This document shows, piece by piece, positions 25,193-36,240 of a DNA stretch of 64,000 nt (positions are counted from its first letter, which is position 1; every line of letters starts with the position of its first letter). The notes below the pieces were generated by a model. It did not search any database. It saw only the letters and a program-made list of their open reading frames with translations, and was not told the DNA's origin. The position numbers and the translations under genes were made by a program. This stretch comes from Sweltsa coloradensis (lineage: Eukaryota; Arthropoda; Insecta; Plecoptera; Chloroperlidae): the NCBI GenBank assembly GCA_024449915.1, contig JAMZAV010001269.1, positions 310,001 through 374,000 of the forward strand, written 5' to 3'.

Positions 25193-26036
25193 GACGAGTG
25201 AGCGCAGCGAACTAGTCTAAAACGCTACCGTCGAGGTCGTGTTAATTCTGTTAAATGTTAAATTATGTTAAATGTCTGTCTGCGGTCCATACGGCCGAAC
25301 GGCCAAATAGACTGAGCTGAAATTTTAAACAACATCCGTGACCAGGTAATTCTGAGAACTGCTAACAAAAATGAGCACAATCCGTTACGATTTAAACCTG
25401 CAAGAAATAAAAACTGAAAAATACGTTGAAATGTATGGAAATTATTTTAACGACAATGGTTTTCATTTTGAAATAATATTTTTTGTTTGTTATTTAGCGG
25501 CTGTGAATCGTGTCCAAGTTAATCGAATGTTGGACGTCAAGGTACCCCCGAATTCCGCTCGTAGATTGAGTAAACCTTGCAATATTTTCACGTATTTCGT
25601 ACTGGCTATGTTTTCATGGTATTGTCACAGATGTAGGACTACACTGCGTTATATGCATTTCAAAACATGTTAAATATTTTAATAAATACAATCCCAGAAA
25701 TTTACAAAATCTTTCCCTACCATTGAACCCACGTCTCCCACATTTGGGCTATAAGGGCGCTTTAGCCAACTCGACTAGGGAAACGCCAAAGTCGTTGTTA
25801 AACGAGTGAGAGAGTCATGTGTTAAGTACGCGGGAATATTTGCATTTAAGTTTGATTATAATATTCGTATAAATAATAGGGTATTTAAGTTTAAGTCATA
25901 GTTTAGGCAATAATGCTCCACTGTAGCCTATGATAGGCTAGGGAGCCCTAAAAAAGGGGGGAAGAAAAGGAATGCTACCGGGTACTCAACACATGGCTCA
26001 CTCACTCGTTTAACAACGACTTTGGCGTTTCCCTAG
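25193..26036. mobile_element. Insertion of 844 bp in family E, flanked by TA
   Basis: Left end GACGAGTGAGCGCAGCGAAC, right end GGCGTTTCCCTAG, with TA on each side. It contains a sequence collinear with the flanks of the 5.3-kb foldback element (53249-53410 and 58752-59060) and so is the empty-site version of that locus. A tRNA-like B box lies near 25725-25775 (minus) and the inverted-repeat MITE copy at 25774-26037. The ends are asymmetric, so the exact element limits are uncertain. Confidence 0.5.
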
Positions 26037-26037
26037 T
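25774..26037. mobile_element. MITE family H, copy 1 (264 bp)
   Basis: Terminal inverted repeats of about 60 bases starting ACTAGGGAAACGCCAAAGTC, followed by an 'ACGAGTGAG...CATGTGTT' stretch. Same family as 62509-62699, and a one-sided fragment occurs near 59064. Confidence 0.75.
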
Positions 26038-26344
26038 ATTAAACATGGACATTAAGGTTATGGTGATGTTATGCTGCTGCTACCTTTTCAAAGAAAAAGT
26101 TGAAAAAGTTAGCCAGAATCCATAGAATAAAGGTTTTAATATGAGTTTTTTTTAGGTATATAATAACAACTAACAAGTAACAATAGAAACTTGACAACAA
26201 TCACCTACAATGCGTTCAAAAAGCACTTGCAAAAGTAAAGAGATCCCACGCAAACTAAAAACTTACAAAAAAGCTCATCCATCAACGCGACTAAAAAAAG
26301 CGTTCGCGAAGCGGCCTAGTGATATAAAAATGAGGGGCGCACTA

Positions 26345-26610
26345 TGTACCACTTTTAGTCCGTAAGTTTATCTGTGCGTTTGTCATCTCACAATAAAATA
26401 TATCATGACTCCGAGACTCCGATTGACACTGTCCTTCAACAACAACGAAGATACAGAATATTTTTGGTGACTCGTTTAGAGGGGGGGGGGGAGACTACCC
26501 CCCCAGTAAGTTGTAACATTTCTGTGCTCGGAAACTCCACTTTTACTGAAGGCTGGAACAAGCGAGGAACAATACTTTATTCTCGGCACCTCCACCAACA
26601 ACGAAATTTA
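26345..26610 (+). repeat. Interspersed repeat family D, copy 4
   Basis: Collinear words: TCTGTGCGTTTGTCATCTCA, CTGTCCTTCAACAACAACG, a G/C homopolymer middle and TCGGCACCTCCACCAACAA. Confidence 0.6.
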
Positions 26611-26614
26611 AAAA

Positions 26615-29315
26615 GTGTGAAGAAACGTATTATTTTATTTTTGCATTCTTATAATGAATACATCCGTACCCGTGCTTGTTTTGAATATTATATATTATTC
26701 TGTTCTATTTGTAAGTACGAAATATTTACAAAGACAATTTGGGAAACAGATTGGAAACGTGTGCTTAGAAAATGACTACGATTTGAGCCCCGCATTGAAT
26801 TTCTGGAGTTTCTTTATTTCCCTTCAAAAATCTAAAAAAAATCACCAAAACGAAAATGATAAAATCAAACATTTTTCCAGTCCCCCCTGAGTTCCCATTC
26901 CTTAAAAAAAGGGAACGGAGACGTTCCTCAAAAGGAACTTAGTTCCTTTCACGTTCATTTTAAAATAACTAGTAATTTAAATAATACAAAATATGACATG
27001 AGTTAATTTATCCTTACTTTCATTTAGAAAAGTGAAAATAGAAAATACTGTTAAAAAAAATCCCAATGAATCTGTCTTTTTCCACCACTCGGAATCCTGA
27101 GCTGACAAGGAGGTGGCGTTATTTTCAAAACCCAGAGAGTAAAATATTCTTTATACTGTAGTTTACGATATCAGGTATTGGAATTCGACGTTATTACGAC
27201 GGCGAAAGGAACTTACAAAGGAATTCCCACGAAATAGTAACTTTGCACGTTATAAGTTCCTTATGTAAAAAAAAAAAAAAATGCCCATTAGTATCTAAAA
27301 AGGAACGCGTTCCTACCCAAGACTGCATTTTCCGAGGGAAAACCCCCATTTTAATATATAATTACCAAAGTGTAATATATTATCGTGTCATCACTGTCAA
27401 TCATTTCGTTGAGGGCAAAATTAGCAATTTACACCCAAACCAAATTTACAGTTACAGCTTAGAAAAATACGTCTTTCAACCTGAAAAATCTAGAAAAGTC
27501 GAGAAATTTGGCAACCCAAAATAAGTAGACATTCTGTAATTTGATTGGATTTCGAACTTCGTCCAGTGTCGTACACAAAACAATGCCGCTAAACGCTCGA
27601 AGCATAGCTTGAAGTTAGCATCGTAAGGAAACGTAGCGCGTGTGAAGTAGCCTCTGCCAAGGTGCCCCGCCTGTAGTCTTGCACCCCTGAGGATCCACGC
27701 ACCCTATATTTAGAAACCACCCCTGAAACCTGTCTTCTCTTCTACGTTGTCAGAGAAAATGCAACCCCAATATAACACGACCCAACCCTTCCTTGATTTC
27801 ACAAAACTCGAACTTGTTCTACAAGTTTTGTTAATTTCCTTTTCTTTTAAACAAATCCAAGTCTTTTTGTGTTTAGCAATGGCATTGATTTTCAATTGGG
27901 GAGGGGATAATCTTCTCATTTGTTGTCGAAGTACAGAGTGTTGGGTTGCTACGGACACCACATTTGAATATGAAGAAAAGAAAGAATGATCAGACGAAGG
28001 GGGTCATTGAATTACGGATGAGAAAAAAACTGTGCATTTCCGGTGCCGAGGTTCATATTCATACACGCCTGTGATCACACGACATTTAATTTGCAAGTGG
28101 GGGTTGGGTGGGGTTGAATACAGGATCAGGAATATATTTTGCGGGATCGTTTTTTAATGATGTCCAGTTCGCTCGCTTTTCTAAAAATGCTTTTCGAAAA
28201 ACGTATTTATTTTGTTTTGCAATTTTGGATTTTGTCTTGAAGTACAAAATTTACCGATTTCGAGATTTTCTGGCTGATTGGGTGGATGTACTCGATAATC
28301 TATAATATATATTGTAGGGCTGTCTAGTGTCAAATCATTGCTTGACAAAAAATGATAACTACGCAACTGAGAAACATTTACGTGTCGACTGTCGTTGGCA
28401 ATATATATATATTTTTTTTACGATGTACGATAGTGGCAGGGGCTTCGGCAGGATTTTTCCAGGGGGGGGGGGAGGAGGCACGAAGGTTTTCTTTTCTAGC
28501 CCCACAACAGTGCACGAATTGGTAACTAAAAAGTGGCGGGACAGTAGTACTTACTGTAGGAAAGAGACCAAGCATGGGTGGTTTGGGTTGGGGGCCCTCC
28601 AACAACAGCGAAAATTTTGAAAATCTGGTTTCTAGATTGTGTTTGGTGAGTTTAAAAAATAGTGGGCTGAATGCAATACCGAAATAATGTAGTTTTTGTA
28701 CAGAAAATAGAAAATTATAAAAACACAATTCGAACACTACATTGATATTCCAGGGGGGGGGGGGGAGAATGAGCCGATGCCCCTGGATAGAGGCACAGTT
28801 TTCAAATCCACATTCAGAACAAAATGCGTTGACTAACATCTAATAAAAAATATGCAATCTACTGATGGCATGGACAACACACGAGTGACTCACAGCGAAG
28901 AACGCACTGATATCCCTCTGCAAAAAATATACCGAAGGTAAAAATCGTGAACGCTTCCAGTTTCCAGTGTTGCCATATTCTCGTGTCCCTCTGAGCTTTG
29001 TTTCTGTCTTGGCACTAAAACCAGCCCCAAACATGTTTCAAAAGATGCCCCCCCAGGCTATTGCTATATCCTTCTTGCAAATGCTGATGCTGGATTGTTT
29101 TTGGAAGTGTTTCATTTCCATTTGAAATTCACAGTGCCTAGCTCGAGGTTTCGTCTTTCCTTGAAGAAGAAGTCTAATATAAGTGGTCGAAGCATGCAAT
29201 GCGTGCATCGTCGTCCCAACACTCGCAATTATAGGCCTGCTCTTGAGGAGCTTGGCTTCTCTTCTTGGAACACTCGCACAGCTTGCAAGAGGAATGTGGG
29301 ACCGCGTGGGAAACA
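26615..29315. other. No gene recognised, 2.7 kb
   Basis: AT-rich with G runs near 28465 and 28753. The frame of 153 codons at 28378-28839 (minus) spans homopolymers and is not credible as a gene. Confidence 0.4.
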
Positions 29316-29328
29316 TGAGAGGGAGATC

Positions 29329-29545
29329 TACGGTCGCGCTCACGCGAGATGGGCTCAGATGTACGGTCGAGCTCATGCGGGATGGGACTGGACGTACGGT
29401 CGCGCTCACGTGAGATGGGTCGGGATCTACGATCGCTATGACAAGAGCTGGGTCTAGACCTATGGTCGTTCTCATGCGGGATGTGCTAACATGTCCTACC
29501 GTTCTTATACAAGATGTGCCATCATACACGGTTGTTCTCACGCCA
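29329..29545 (+). repeat. 33-bp minisatellite, about seven units
   Basis: Units begin near 29329, 29362, 29395, 29428 and 29461 (exactly 33 apart), then two looser copies, with the core TACGGTCGCGCTCACG. Because 33 is a multiple of three, both strands stay open across the array and encode 11-residue repeats such as YGRAHARWAQM (plus strand). A related single word occurs near 31679. Confidence 0.85.
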
Positions 29546-29699
29546 TAGGCGCCTACTTCTTAAAATCTCAGGGGGGGGGGGGGGGGGTGCTCAAACAAAT
29601 CACTCGTTGCATAAAAACTGAGGACATAATTGTTATGAAGTTTGGTTTTGATGAATGGCACAGGGCTGTCCATAGTCAGATAAGCTTCCTTTTCTTACT

Positions 29700-31270
29700 T
29701 TGGATTGCCCATGTTGCCCAAAATTACCGCCTGATTTTTCAAAGATATCTGTTGGTTTGGTTTGGTTGATGTTATATTGTTTTTGTGAAAGGGCAGAACA
29801 TTTCTGATTAATCTAGTCGAAATTGCACTTATTCTGTTCGTTTGTAAGTTTTGAGTTTTCCCACTTTGGCTAGCCCTGGAGCACAAACTTAACGCCCTAT
29901 TTTAAAACTAGGAAGCTTCGCAAACGCTTTTTCAGGCGCGTTGTTGGATGAGCGTAATTGGTGCATTGAGCTGCCATGTGTTAAGCGGATTTTCTGTTGT
30001 TCTGTGAAAAAATCATTACTAAGTCGAAGAATTTTTTGAAATTAAATTAAATTAAACTCATTAAAAAAAAAAATTAATCGCAATTTAAAAAAAATAAAAA
30101 AATCGTAAAATTGCGATTTTCATAAGAAATAATTATTCGATTGCGCTCAATATTTGACACGAATATATTAATTCATAACATTAAGGTTCTGCGAAAAAAG
30201 TCATTACAATAGGATAAAGCATATAGGTGCTTATAAGTCAAAGAATTGTTTCAAAAAAGAAAAAAAAAACGTAAAATTTCGATTTTCATGAGAAATAATT
30301 CTTCGATTGCGCTCAAATTTCACACGAATATCTTATTCATAAAATTAAGGTTCTGTGAAAAAATCATTAAAATCGGATAAAGCATGTAGGTGTTAAAAGT
30401 CGAAAAAAAAATTTAAATCGAAAAAATCGTAAAATTGTGATTTTCATGAGAAATAATTTTCCGATTGCGCTCAAATCTAAGTTCAGAGATTTCGAAGGCC
30501 TCCAGAAAATTTCATCGCAATTGGAGTATCAGTTTAGCCGGAATCGTGTTAACAAACACACAAAAATACAGAAAGAAAAAAAGGAAAAAAAACATTCCGG
30601 ATTTTTTTCTCCAGTGTAGTGAAATGGAATCTTCGCTACGCTCATCCAAAAAATTGAAAGAGCATAAAATTTCCTTGATCTTTTCCAAATATAAAACCTA
30701 GCCTACTGCCAAACCTCGAAAATCAAAAATTTTACTTTGGGCAGCCCTGGGGCCCAAAGTTTATGTTGGATGTTTTGAGAATTATATTTATGTGAAAGAT
30801 GAGGCAATAAGTTCACAAAATATCTTATCACAATTTCCACTGTTCTTTTGTTTATTAGCAAAATTTTGTTTTATCACAATTTTGACAGTCTTGGGGCCCA
30901 AAGTAACCATAAGATTTTTTTAGGATGGTGTTTTTATGAAAGAGCAAACAATTTCCAATAGACCTACCAAAGAAAAAAATCTCAATTTGCACTATTCTTC
31001 TGCTTATCTATATAATCTGGACTTTTCCCAACTTTGGACAGCCCTGGGGCCCGAAATAACTGCCCGATTTTTTTAAAGTGCTTTTTTGTGATAGATCTGA
31101 AAATGTCAATTTTTCCTACTCCCGTTTCATACCGATCTTCCGCTAGTTCTAAAAATTTTGATTTTTAAAAACTTTGGGCAGCCCTACCATCCAGAGTTAC
31201 CATCAAATTTGTTAGAATAATTTTAAATGAAAGAGCGGACAATTTCAGATTTTTCTACTAAAGAAAAAAA
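29700..31270 (+). repeat. Degenerate array of about 145-bp units interrupted by about 160-bp units
   Basis: The words GGGCAGCCCTGGGGCCCAAA and variants recur near 30738, 30885, 31037 and 31170, each followed by a GATTTTTTT / GAAAGAGC region. Weaker copies are near 29710 and 29860. Between them, 30000-30480 holds three units of a different repeat (TTGCGCTCAA at 30141, 30307 and 30465), and 30415-30650 resembles family E, ending CTTCGCTACGCTCATCCA. Confidence 0.65.
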
Positions 31271-31350
31271 TTAGTATCTCAGCCCAGGAAATTATGACCG
31301 GATGACTAAATCGGCATTTTGTCAACAGATGTTTTTCAAACAATTAAGTC

Positions 31351-31475
31351 CATCGGCCTTGCCATGTTGAATTCACCGGTTCCTGATAGATATCACTGAA
31401 GTTAAGCAACATCGGGCGTGGTCGGTACTTGAGTGGGTGACCACTTAGGAACGCCACGTGCGATGCAGATCACGT
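31351..31475 (+). pseudogene. 5S rRNA-like pseudogene or 5S-derived SINE head
   Basis: The 120-base stretch reads like animal 5S rRNA throughout: a 'CGGCC' start, TGTTGAATTCACCGGTTC, GAAGTTAAGCAACATCGGGC, GGTCGGTACTTGAGTGGGTG and ACCACTTAGGAACGCC. These cover the A box, intermediate element and C box of the internal promoter. Substitutions such as CCTGATAGATATCAC in place of the usual loop indicate decay. It is single copy here, so a functional gene is unlikely; it may instead be the head of a 5S-derived (SINE3-class) SINE. Confidence 0.7.
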
Positions 31476-31809
31476 AAGTGTGCCCCCGATAGGAAACAAT
31501 CTTGCATTGTCACCCTTAGCCACTCTGCGGAGAACAATGTTCATTACATGTTTCTGGTGTTTGATAAAAATCAAAATACATACAAAATCTCAGGGACCCC
31601 AAGCCCCCAGTAGTCAGCGCCTTATGTATCACGCTACATGGACTATCCCTCGTATGATTACGACCGATCTAACACAATATTTATGGTCGTTCTCATCCTA
31701 GAAGTGTTCACATTCTGGGAACACACATTATGAATCTACTCGAGCTGTTAAAGCTACTTTTAAAAAGTTAAACTGCTACAGCTACTGGACCTTTGAAAGT
31801 ATTGTTGTT

Positions 31810-31938
31810 CCATAGGAAGTTTGCAGATGGTGACGTCACTGGCGGGCTAATTCTAGCCAATCAGCGACCCCTAACTAAAAATACTGATCTTTCATTGGCC
31901 TGTCGATGCCGCCAGCATCTGCAAACTTCCGATGGAGC
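31810..31938. mobile_element. Small inverted-repeat element (about 125 bp)
   Basis: CCATAGGAAGTTTGCAGATG and its near-complement CATCTGCAAACTTCCGATGG face each other around a short core. No coding capacity. Confidence 0.55.
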
Positions 31939-32206
31939 AGTTACAGCTTAGCTTTGCTAGAAAGTAGCTACTTTCATTTTCAAGCAACTTGCTACTGGCA
32001 CTTTATAAAAGTCGCGACGCTAACCAACAGCTGCTTTTAGTTTTTTTTCCTGGGAAGCCCCTAGAGTAAAATTTGTTCAAGCATGAGTATACAAGTACAA
32101 TTTTCTACATAAGTGGAAAATAGCAAAGTGTCCGAGCCATAGTATGAAAAACAAGGAAAACTGCTGCTTGACGTTATCATACCATAAATTTTATGCAACA
32201 GCTAAC

Positions 32207-32455
32207 TTTCTCGATTTGGTTAGTCGGGAAACACTCCCGTAGGTGTAATTGTTATTATTGACTACAAGATAAGACGATCACCTGGAATGTGGGAGACCCG
32301 TGGTTCGAATCCCGGTTGGGGCGGACTTTTTTAATTAAAAAAACAACCGGGATTCGAACCACGGGTCTCCCACATTCCAGGTGATCGTCTTATCTTGTAG
32401 TCAATAATAACAATTACACCTACGGGAGTATTTCCCGACTAACCAAATCGAGAAA
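32207..32455. mobile_element. Near-perfect foldback hairpin carrying a tRNA-like promoter
   Basis: Arms 32207-32318 and 32344-32455 are 112 bases each with one mismatch, around a 25-base spacer. From the outside inward each arm has TTTCTCGATTTGGTTAGTCG, GGGAAACACTCCCGTAGG, then a tRNA-like stretch with the B box GTGGTTCGAATCCCGG. A 20-base piece of the inner arm (TTGTAGTCAATAATAACAAT) is repeated just outside the right end (near 32466). Relatives sit at 8.57, 34.7 and 34.94 kb. Confidence 0.9.
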
Positions 32456-32782
32456 AAAATCTGAATTGTAGTCAATAATAACAATCAGCTACTGTTAATA
32501 GTAGTTTGCTACTTGCTACCACAGATAACAATGTTGGTGTAATATATTATCTGTGTTGCTACTTCATTTTCAAAAGTAGCACATTATCGACTCATCTATG
32601 CTACTTACAATATTGAGTCCCATGACATTGCAGAGAATAGCCATAGCTTGGCCATTTAGCATACTAGGTACTTTCCGCCGTGTTTAAGTATGACCGCCAG
32701 TTTCTTAGTGCTAAGCGTTTGAATGTTATAATACAAGATACAAGTAATTCTGCAATATCATGCCCACATATTGTACTTTAAT

Positions 32783-33146
32783 TAAGGCTCATTCACAATC
32801 AACTTAGGCCTCTAACTTAACAGCTAACTTATCCTCTAACTTTAGGTGGCTGTTCATGATAGATGTTTTTAAACCTATCACAACAATACACATTTGCAGT
32901 GTTTACTTTTATTGCGCCAATGCTTGTTGCCAATGCCAAATTGTCGGCTCAAGTCGCTCTCTGATTGGTTTATTCTTAATGTTAAGTTAGCTGCTAAGTT
33001 TAAGTTTGGAGTTTGCAAACTTTCTGCTGCTGATAAGTGTAAGTTAAAGGCTAAGTTTTGGTCATGAACAGTAATGTTGTTTTCCATAAGACAAACCTTT
33101 AAGTTAGCGGCTAAGTTAGCGACTAAGTTGATTGTGAATGGGCCTT
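32783..33146. mobile_element. MITE with TTA target duplication (PIF/Harbinger type)
   Basis: Terminal repeats AGGCTCATTCACAATCAACT (left) and the complement of AGGCCCATTCACAATCAACT (right), followed inward by repeated CTAACTTA / TAAGTTAG words. Both ends are flanked by TTA, which fits the three-base TWA target of PIF/Harbinger elements. No transposase, so it is non-autonomous. Confidence 0.75.
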
Positions 33147-33149
33147 TAG

Positions 33150-34680
33150 CCTTACTGCAGTCGGTATTTCAACAAGTATGATCAGGTTACCTTGAGAGAG
33201 GTATGGTAGCGGTAGCGGAACTATTAAGTAGGGATGCCTATCGATTATACATCAATACAGTAAATTATTTTTGATGAAGGTGTGAAATTTGTATTTTGTA
33301 CTGCAACATATCGGGAAAAGTTATAACTAAGCAATAGAAATACATATTATTTAACTTCAAATTATAAACAAATTTTGCTTTTTGGGGTTAAAATATGTTT
33401 TTTTGAATAGAGTGATACTGCAGTAACACAACATATCGTTCAGTGGAATTTGTGTTTATACTAAGTGGTCGCCAAGATTTCTGGTCTCGATGCTCTCTTT
33501 GTGGCTAAAGATACCAGCAAGAAAAATCACAATTTTTGGCTCAAACTCAACGACATTGATATTCCATAATTGAATTTCATATCAATGGGCATCCCTGTAA
33601 ATGGATTTATATGGAAAATGTTAAGATATATGAAAATACCGTTTTGAGCTTTAAATGCTATTTATGAGTAAAATATGTTTTAGAAAACACTACAAAAAAC
33701 AAAGTACTATTATTTTTACTGAAACCAAGGTTTGTCAATGCCAAGGATTATACTTAAAACTTATACTTTAGTGTTACCAGTAACCAAGTAGGCCTACCAA
33801 AATTTAAATTAACTGAGCATTTATGACTTTTAAAAAAAAAATGCAAGTTGGATAACTCTTTGCACAAGTTTTTGAAGGTGGCTACAAAATGCTTGGTTTA
33901 TAAATGAAGGTGCTAAACATTCAAAATCAAAATGCAATTTTCACATATCTTGGATGAAATTAAAATCAGCTCTTGAACACATAGCACAATATATATAATA
34001 AACTTTTTGTTTCACATATAATATATAGGCAATATTTTATCATAAATAAGTGTTTTAAGTTTAAAACATAGGATAAGTAGTTGTCATAACCATAGTCCAT
34101 AGTCAAATCTCCCTCAATTCAATAAAACATAGATAAGTTACGTAGTAGTATAACACAAATACGTAGCTAGCCACATACACTAGGAACAAATTGTCGGGAG
34201 AGCCGAGTTCGTAATCACTTGGAACCTAAAACTAAATCCATTTGGTAGTGTACCAATAATTCACTCAGCTATTTGATATATATGATATAATCATTTGTTT
34301 TACAAACAAGATAGTAAACTCTGTTCGGTTTAACACTACTCACCAAGATCTAGAATTCCTCGGCCGTGTTAAGTGGCTCTTTGTGCGATTAATACCTGCG
34401 TGAATTGCTATTCACAACGAATTTTGGGAAGTAAATTACTCCACGTGGAGTTGTAAAACCTCGTTGATCTACCACAATCCGAGTTTCGAAGATTCAGCCA
34501 ATCGGGTCGCTAAAAGAATTTGGAACTACAACATATGGACACAGAATTCCCGACATAATTGGCAGCCGAACACAAGACAAATTTGAATGGAAACTGCAAA
34601 ATATTGTGACCAACAAAGAAGACAATCAGTTGTAAATGGATGAATGTTATCTTTCCACAGGTAGCGTTAAACCAAACAGA
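33150..34680. other. No gene recognised
   Basis: AT-rich sequence with no supported structure. Confidence 0.4.
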
Positions 34681-34721
34681 CTTAACATTTTATGTAAATC
34701 AATCCAGAAATCTACAAATCC

Positions 34722-34791
34722 ATCCCAGCGGGGTAACGAACCCCGGTCTCCCGATTGCCGGTCGAGTGCTTTACCCCTAAGCTACCGGGAC
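34722..34791 (-). tRNA. tRNA-like cloverleaf (Ala GGC-like), probably repeat-borne
   Basis: The 70-base minus-strand sequence folds as a complete cloverleaf: a 7-bp acceptor (GTCCCGG with CTGGGAT, two G-T pairs), TA linker, D stem GCTT/AAGC, anticodon stem CTCGA/TCGGG with loop CCGGCAA, a 4-base variable loop, and T stem CGGGG/CCCCG. Position 33 is C rather than the near-universal U, and the B box (GGTTCGTTACC) has drifted. The flank AAATCAATCCAGAAAT is shared with the foldback elements at 8.6 and 34.94 kb. I therefore read it as a tRNA-derived repeat, not a working gene. Confidence 0.4.
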
Positions 34792-34940
34792 GGTTAACTT
34801 CATAACATCTGGATTGTTGGTGCATTGTAGATCTGAATAGTAGATTGGAACAGTACTGCAACGATTCTGCTGCCTTTAAACTGACCATCTAAACACGATT
34901 TAGAATGTCATTACCTATCGCAGGTATGAGTGAGGGTTTA

Positions 34941-35102
34941 TTTCTCAATTTCATTAATCGGAGGTGTAATAGATTTTATGTAAATCAATCCAGAAATTAC
35001 AAAAATCCATCCCAGCAGGATATCCCCTTTTTTTTTCTGGATTGATTTACACAAAATCTATTACACCTACGGAAGTGTTTCCCGACTAATGAAATTGAGA
35101 AA
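34941..35102. mobile_element. tRNA-type foldback element, deleted copy
   Basis: Ends TTTCTCAATTTCATTA and its complement. Arms share AGGTGTAATAGATTTT and GTAAATCAATCCAGAAA. The left arm lacks the GGGAAACACTCCCGT segment kept on the right, and the tRNA-like core is mostly lost. Confidence 0.75.
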
Positions 35103-35390
35103 TAGACTTAACATTGTCATATACTAGATGAATGAATAAAATTGCTACGTTTAGGCCCTACATGGAGGATGCAATACAGTATTGAGTACGAACCGACCAC
35201 TCAATCCGTTAAGTACTGTAACCACATAAAACTTGGATCGGATTGGTGAATCCTCTTCCAGAAAAATTGGGATCGTATTGAAAGATCATATTGAATACAA
35301 GCACGTATAACTAGTTTCGAGTTTTGAATGCACTGCAGTAGGGCAGGGTTAAATAATGCGGGGTCGAGGAAGTTTACAAAGCTACTAAAT

Positions 35391-35625
35391 TAAATAAATA
35401 AATAAATTTGTATTTAGAGTCTACCTACTCAGTCACATAACTGATTTTCAGTGGGGGACAGTAAACCAAAGCGGCCATGCCAACCCTGTAGGCCCCGACG
35501 TAATTGACGAGTGAGTGATAACCAACCAAAGATAGGTATTTTTTAATAAGAAATATAGCAATCAGTGGTATGGACAGTGCAAACACCCGCGGATCAACGC
35601 CAGAGTCAACAAGGCCGACTACTAC
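35391..35625 (-). repeat. SINE family A, 3' half, minus orientation
   Basis: Starts with the tail (TAAATAAATAAATAAATTTG), then 'CTGATTTTCAGTGGGGGACA', 'GTGATAACCAACCAAAGATA' and 'CGCGGATCAACGCCAGAGTC'. It lacks the tRNA head. Confidence 0.8.
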
Positions 35626-35935
35626 ATACACTAGATTACTATTTTTTTATTACTGTACTACGTACTAGATTGCATTAGTAGGGGTGTGCAAAAGTGCGGT
35701 TATCATTTGGCATATTACGTTTTCAAAAAAAGCAAACATCGGTGTTATACGGTTTAATCCTTAAAATACCACAGAATCACGGAACTAATGAAAAGTCACC
35801 CACGGAATGGTTAAGTATTGAAAAAAAGGCCATTTTTATTTATATCCAATTAATGGGCTTTGCACTGCCACTTTCTCACACTTAAAGCGCCGCATCTTAG
35901 TACCAGCCCAAAGCGAAAGCGTCTAGATGATACAA

Positions 35936-36240
35936 TACAATAGTTTTATTTCCAAAGCTTAAATACATAGTAAATTGCCTTGACTCTCGTCATGCACGAG
36001 TATTTGGAAATTACTACATACAACATAATAACACAGTACAATACAATATTCAAAATTAAACTATAATAACTATAGTATTCATATACACACAGTACACTCC
36101 AGAGTTGCATCGACTGCCTGCCCGATGACATGAGTAGGTCAGAAAAAGAAACCGTTTTAAACTGGATAAGAAGGAAGAAGAAAGGTTGAAGAAACCTCTC
36201 TCCACACAAGAAAAAAAAGAATAAAGAATAAATAAAAATA
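35936..36240 (-). mobile_element. Possible LINE 3' tail
   Basis: The minus strand ends in AAATAAAACTATTGTATTGTA, the type of short-repeat tail seen at non-LTR retrotransposon 3' ends. No coding part is attached. Confidence 0.3.

Larger units (their letters stand above)
24923..26330 (-). repeat. Repeat family E copy split by an insertion
   Basis: On the minus strand 26330-26039 and then 25190-24923 are collinear with the intact copy at 11935-12525. The break falls at a TA. Plus-strand reading: GTTCAT|TA|GACGAGTG at the left and CCCTAG|TA|TTAAAC at the right. Confidence 0.65.

Noticed and set aside
29038..29541. 167-codon minus frame
   Set aside because: Mostly translation of the 33-bp minisatellite.
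30000..30480. CRISPR-like spacing of repeats
   Set aside because: Unit spacing (about 158-166) and decay fit a eukaryotic tandem repeat, and the window is clearly animal DNA.
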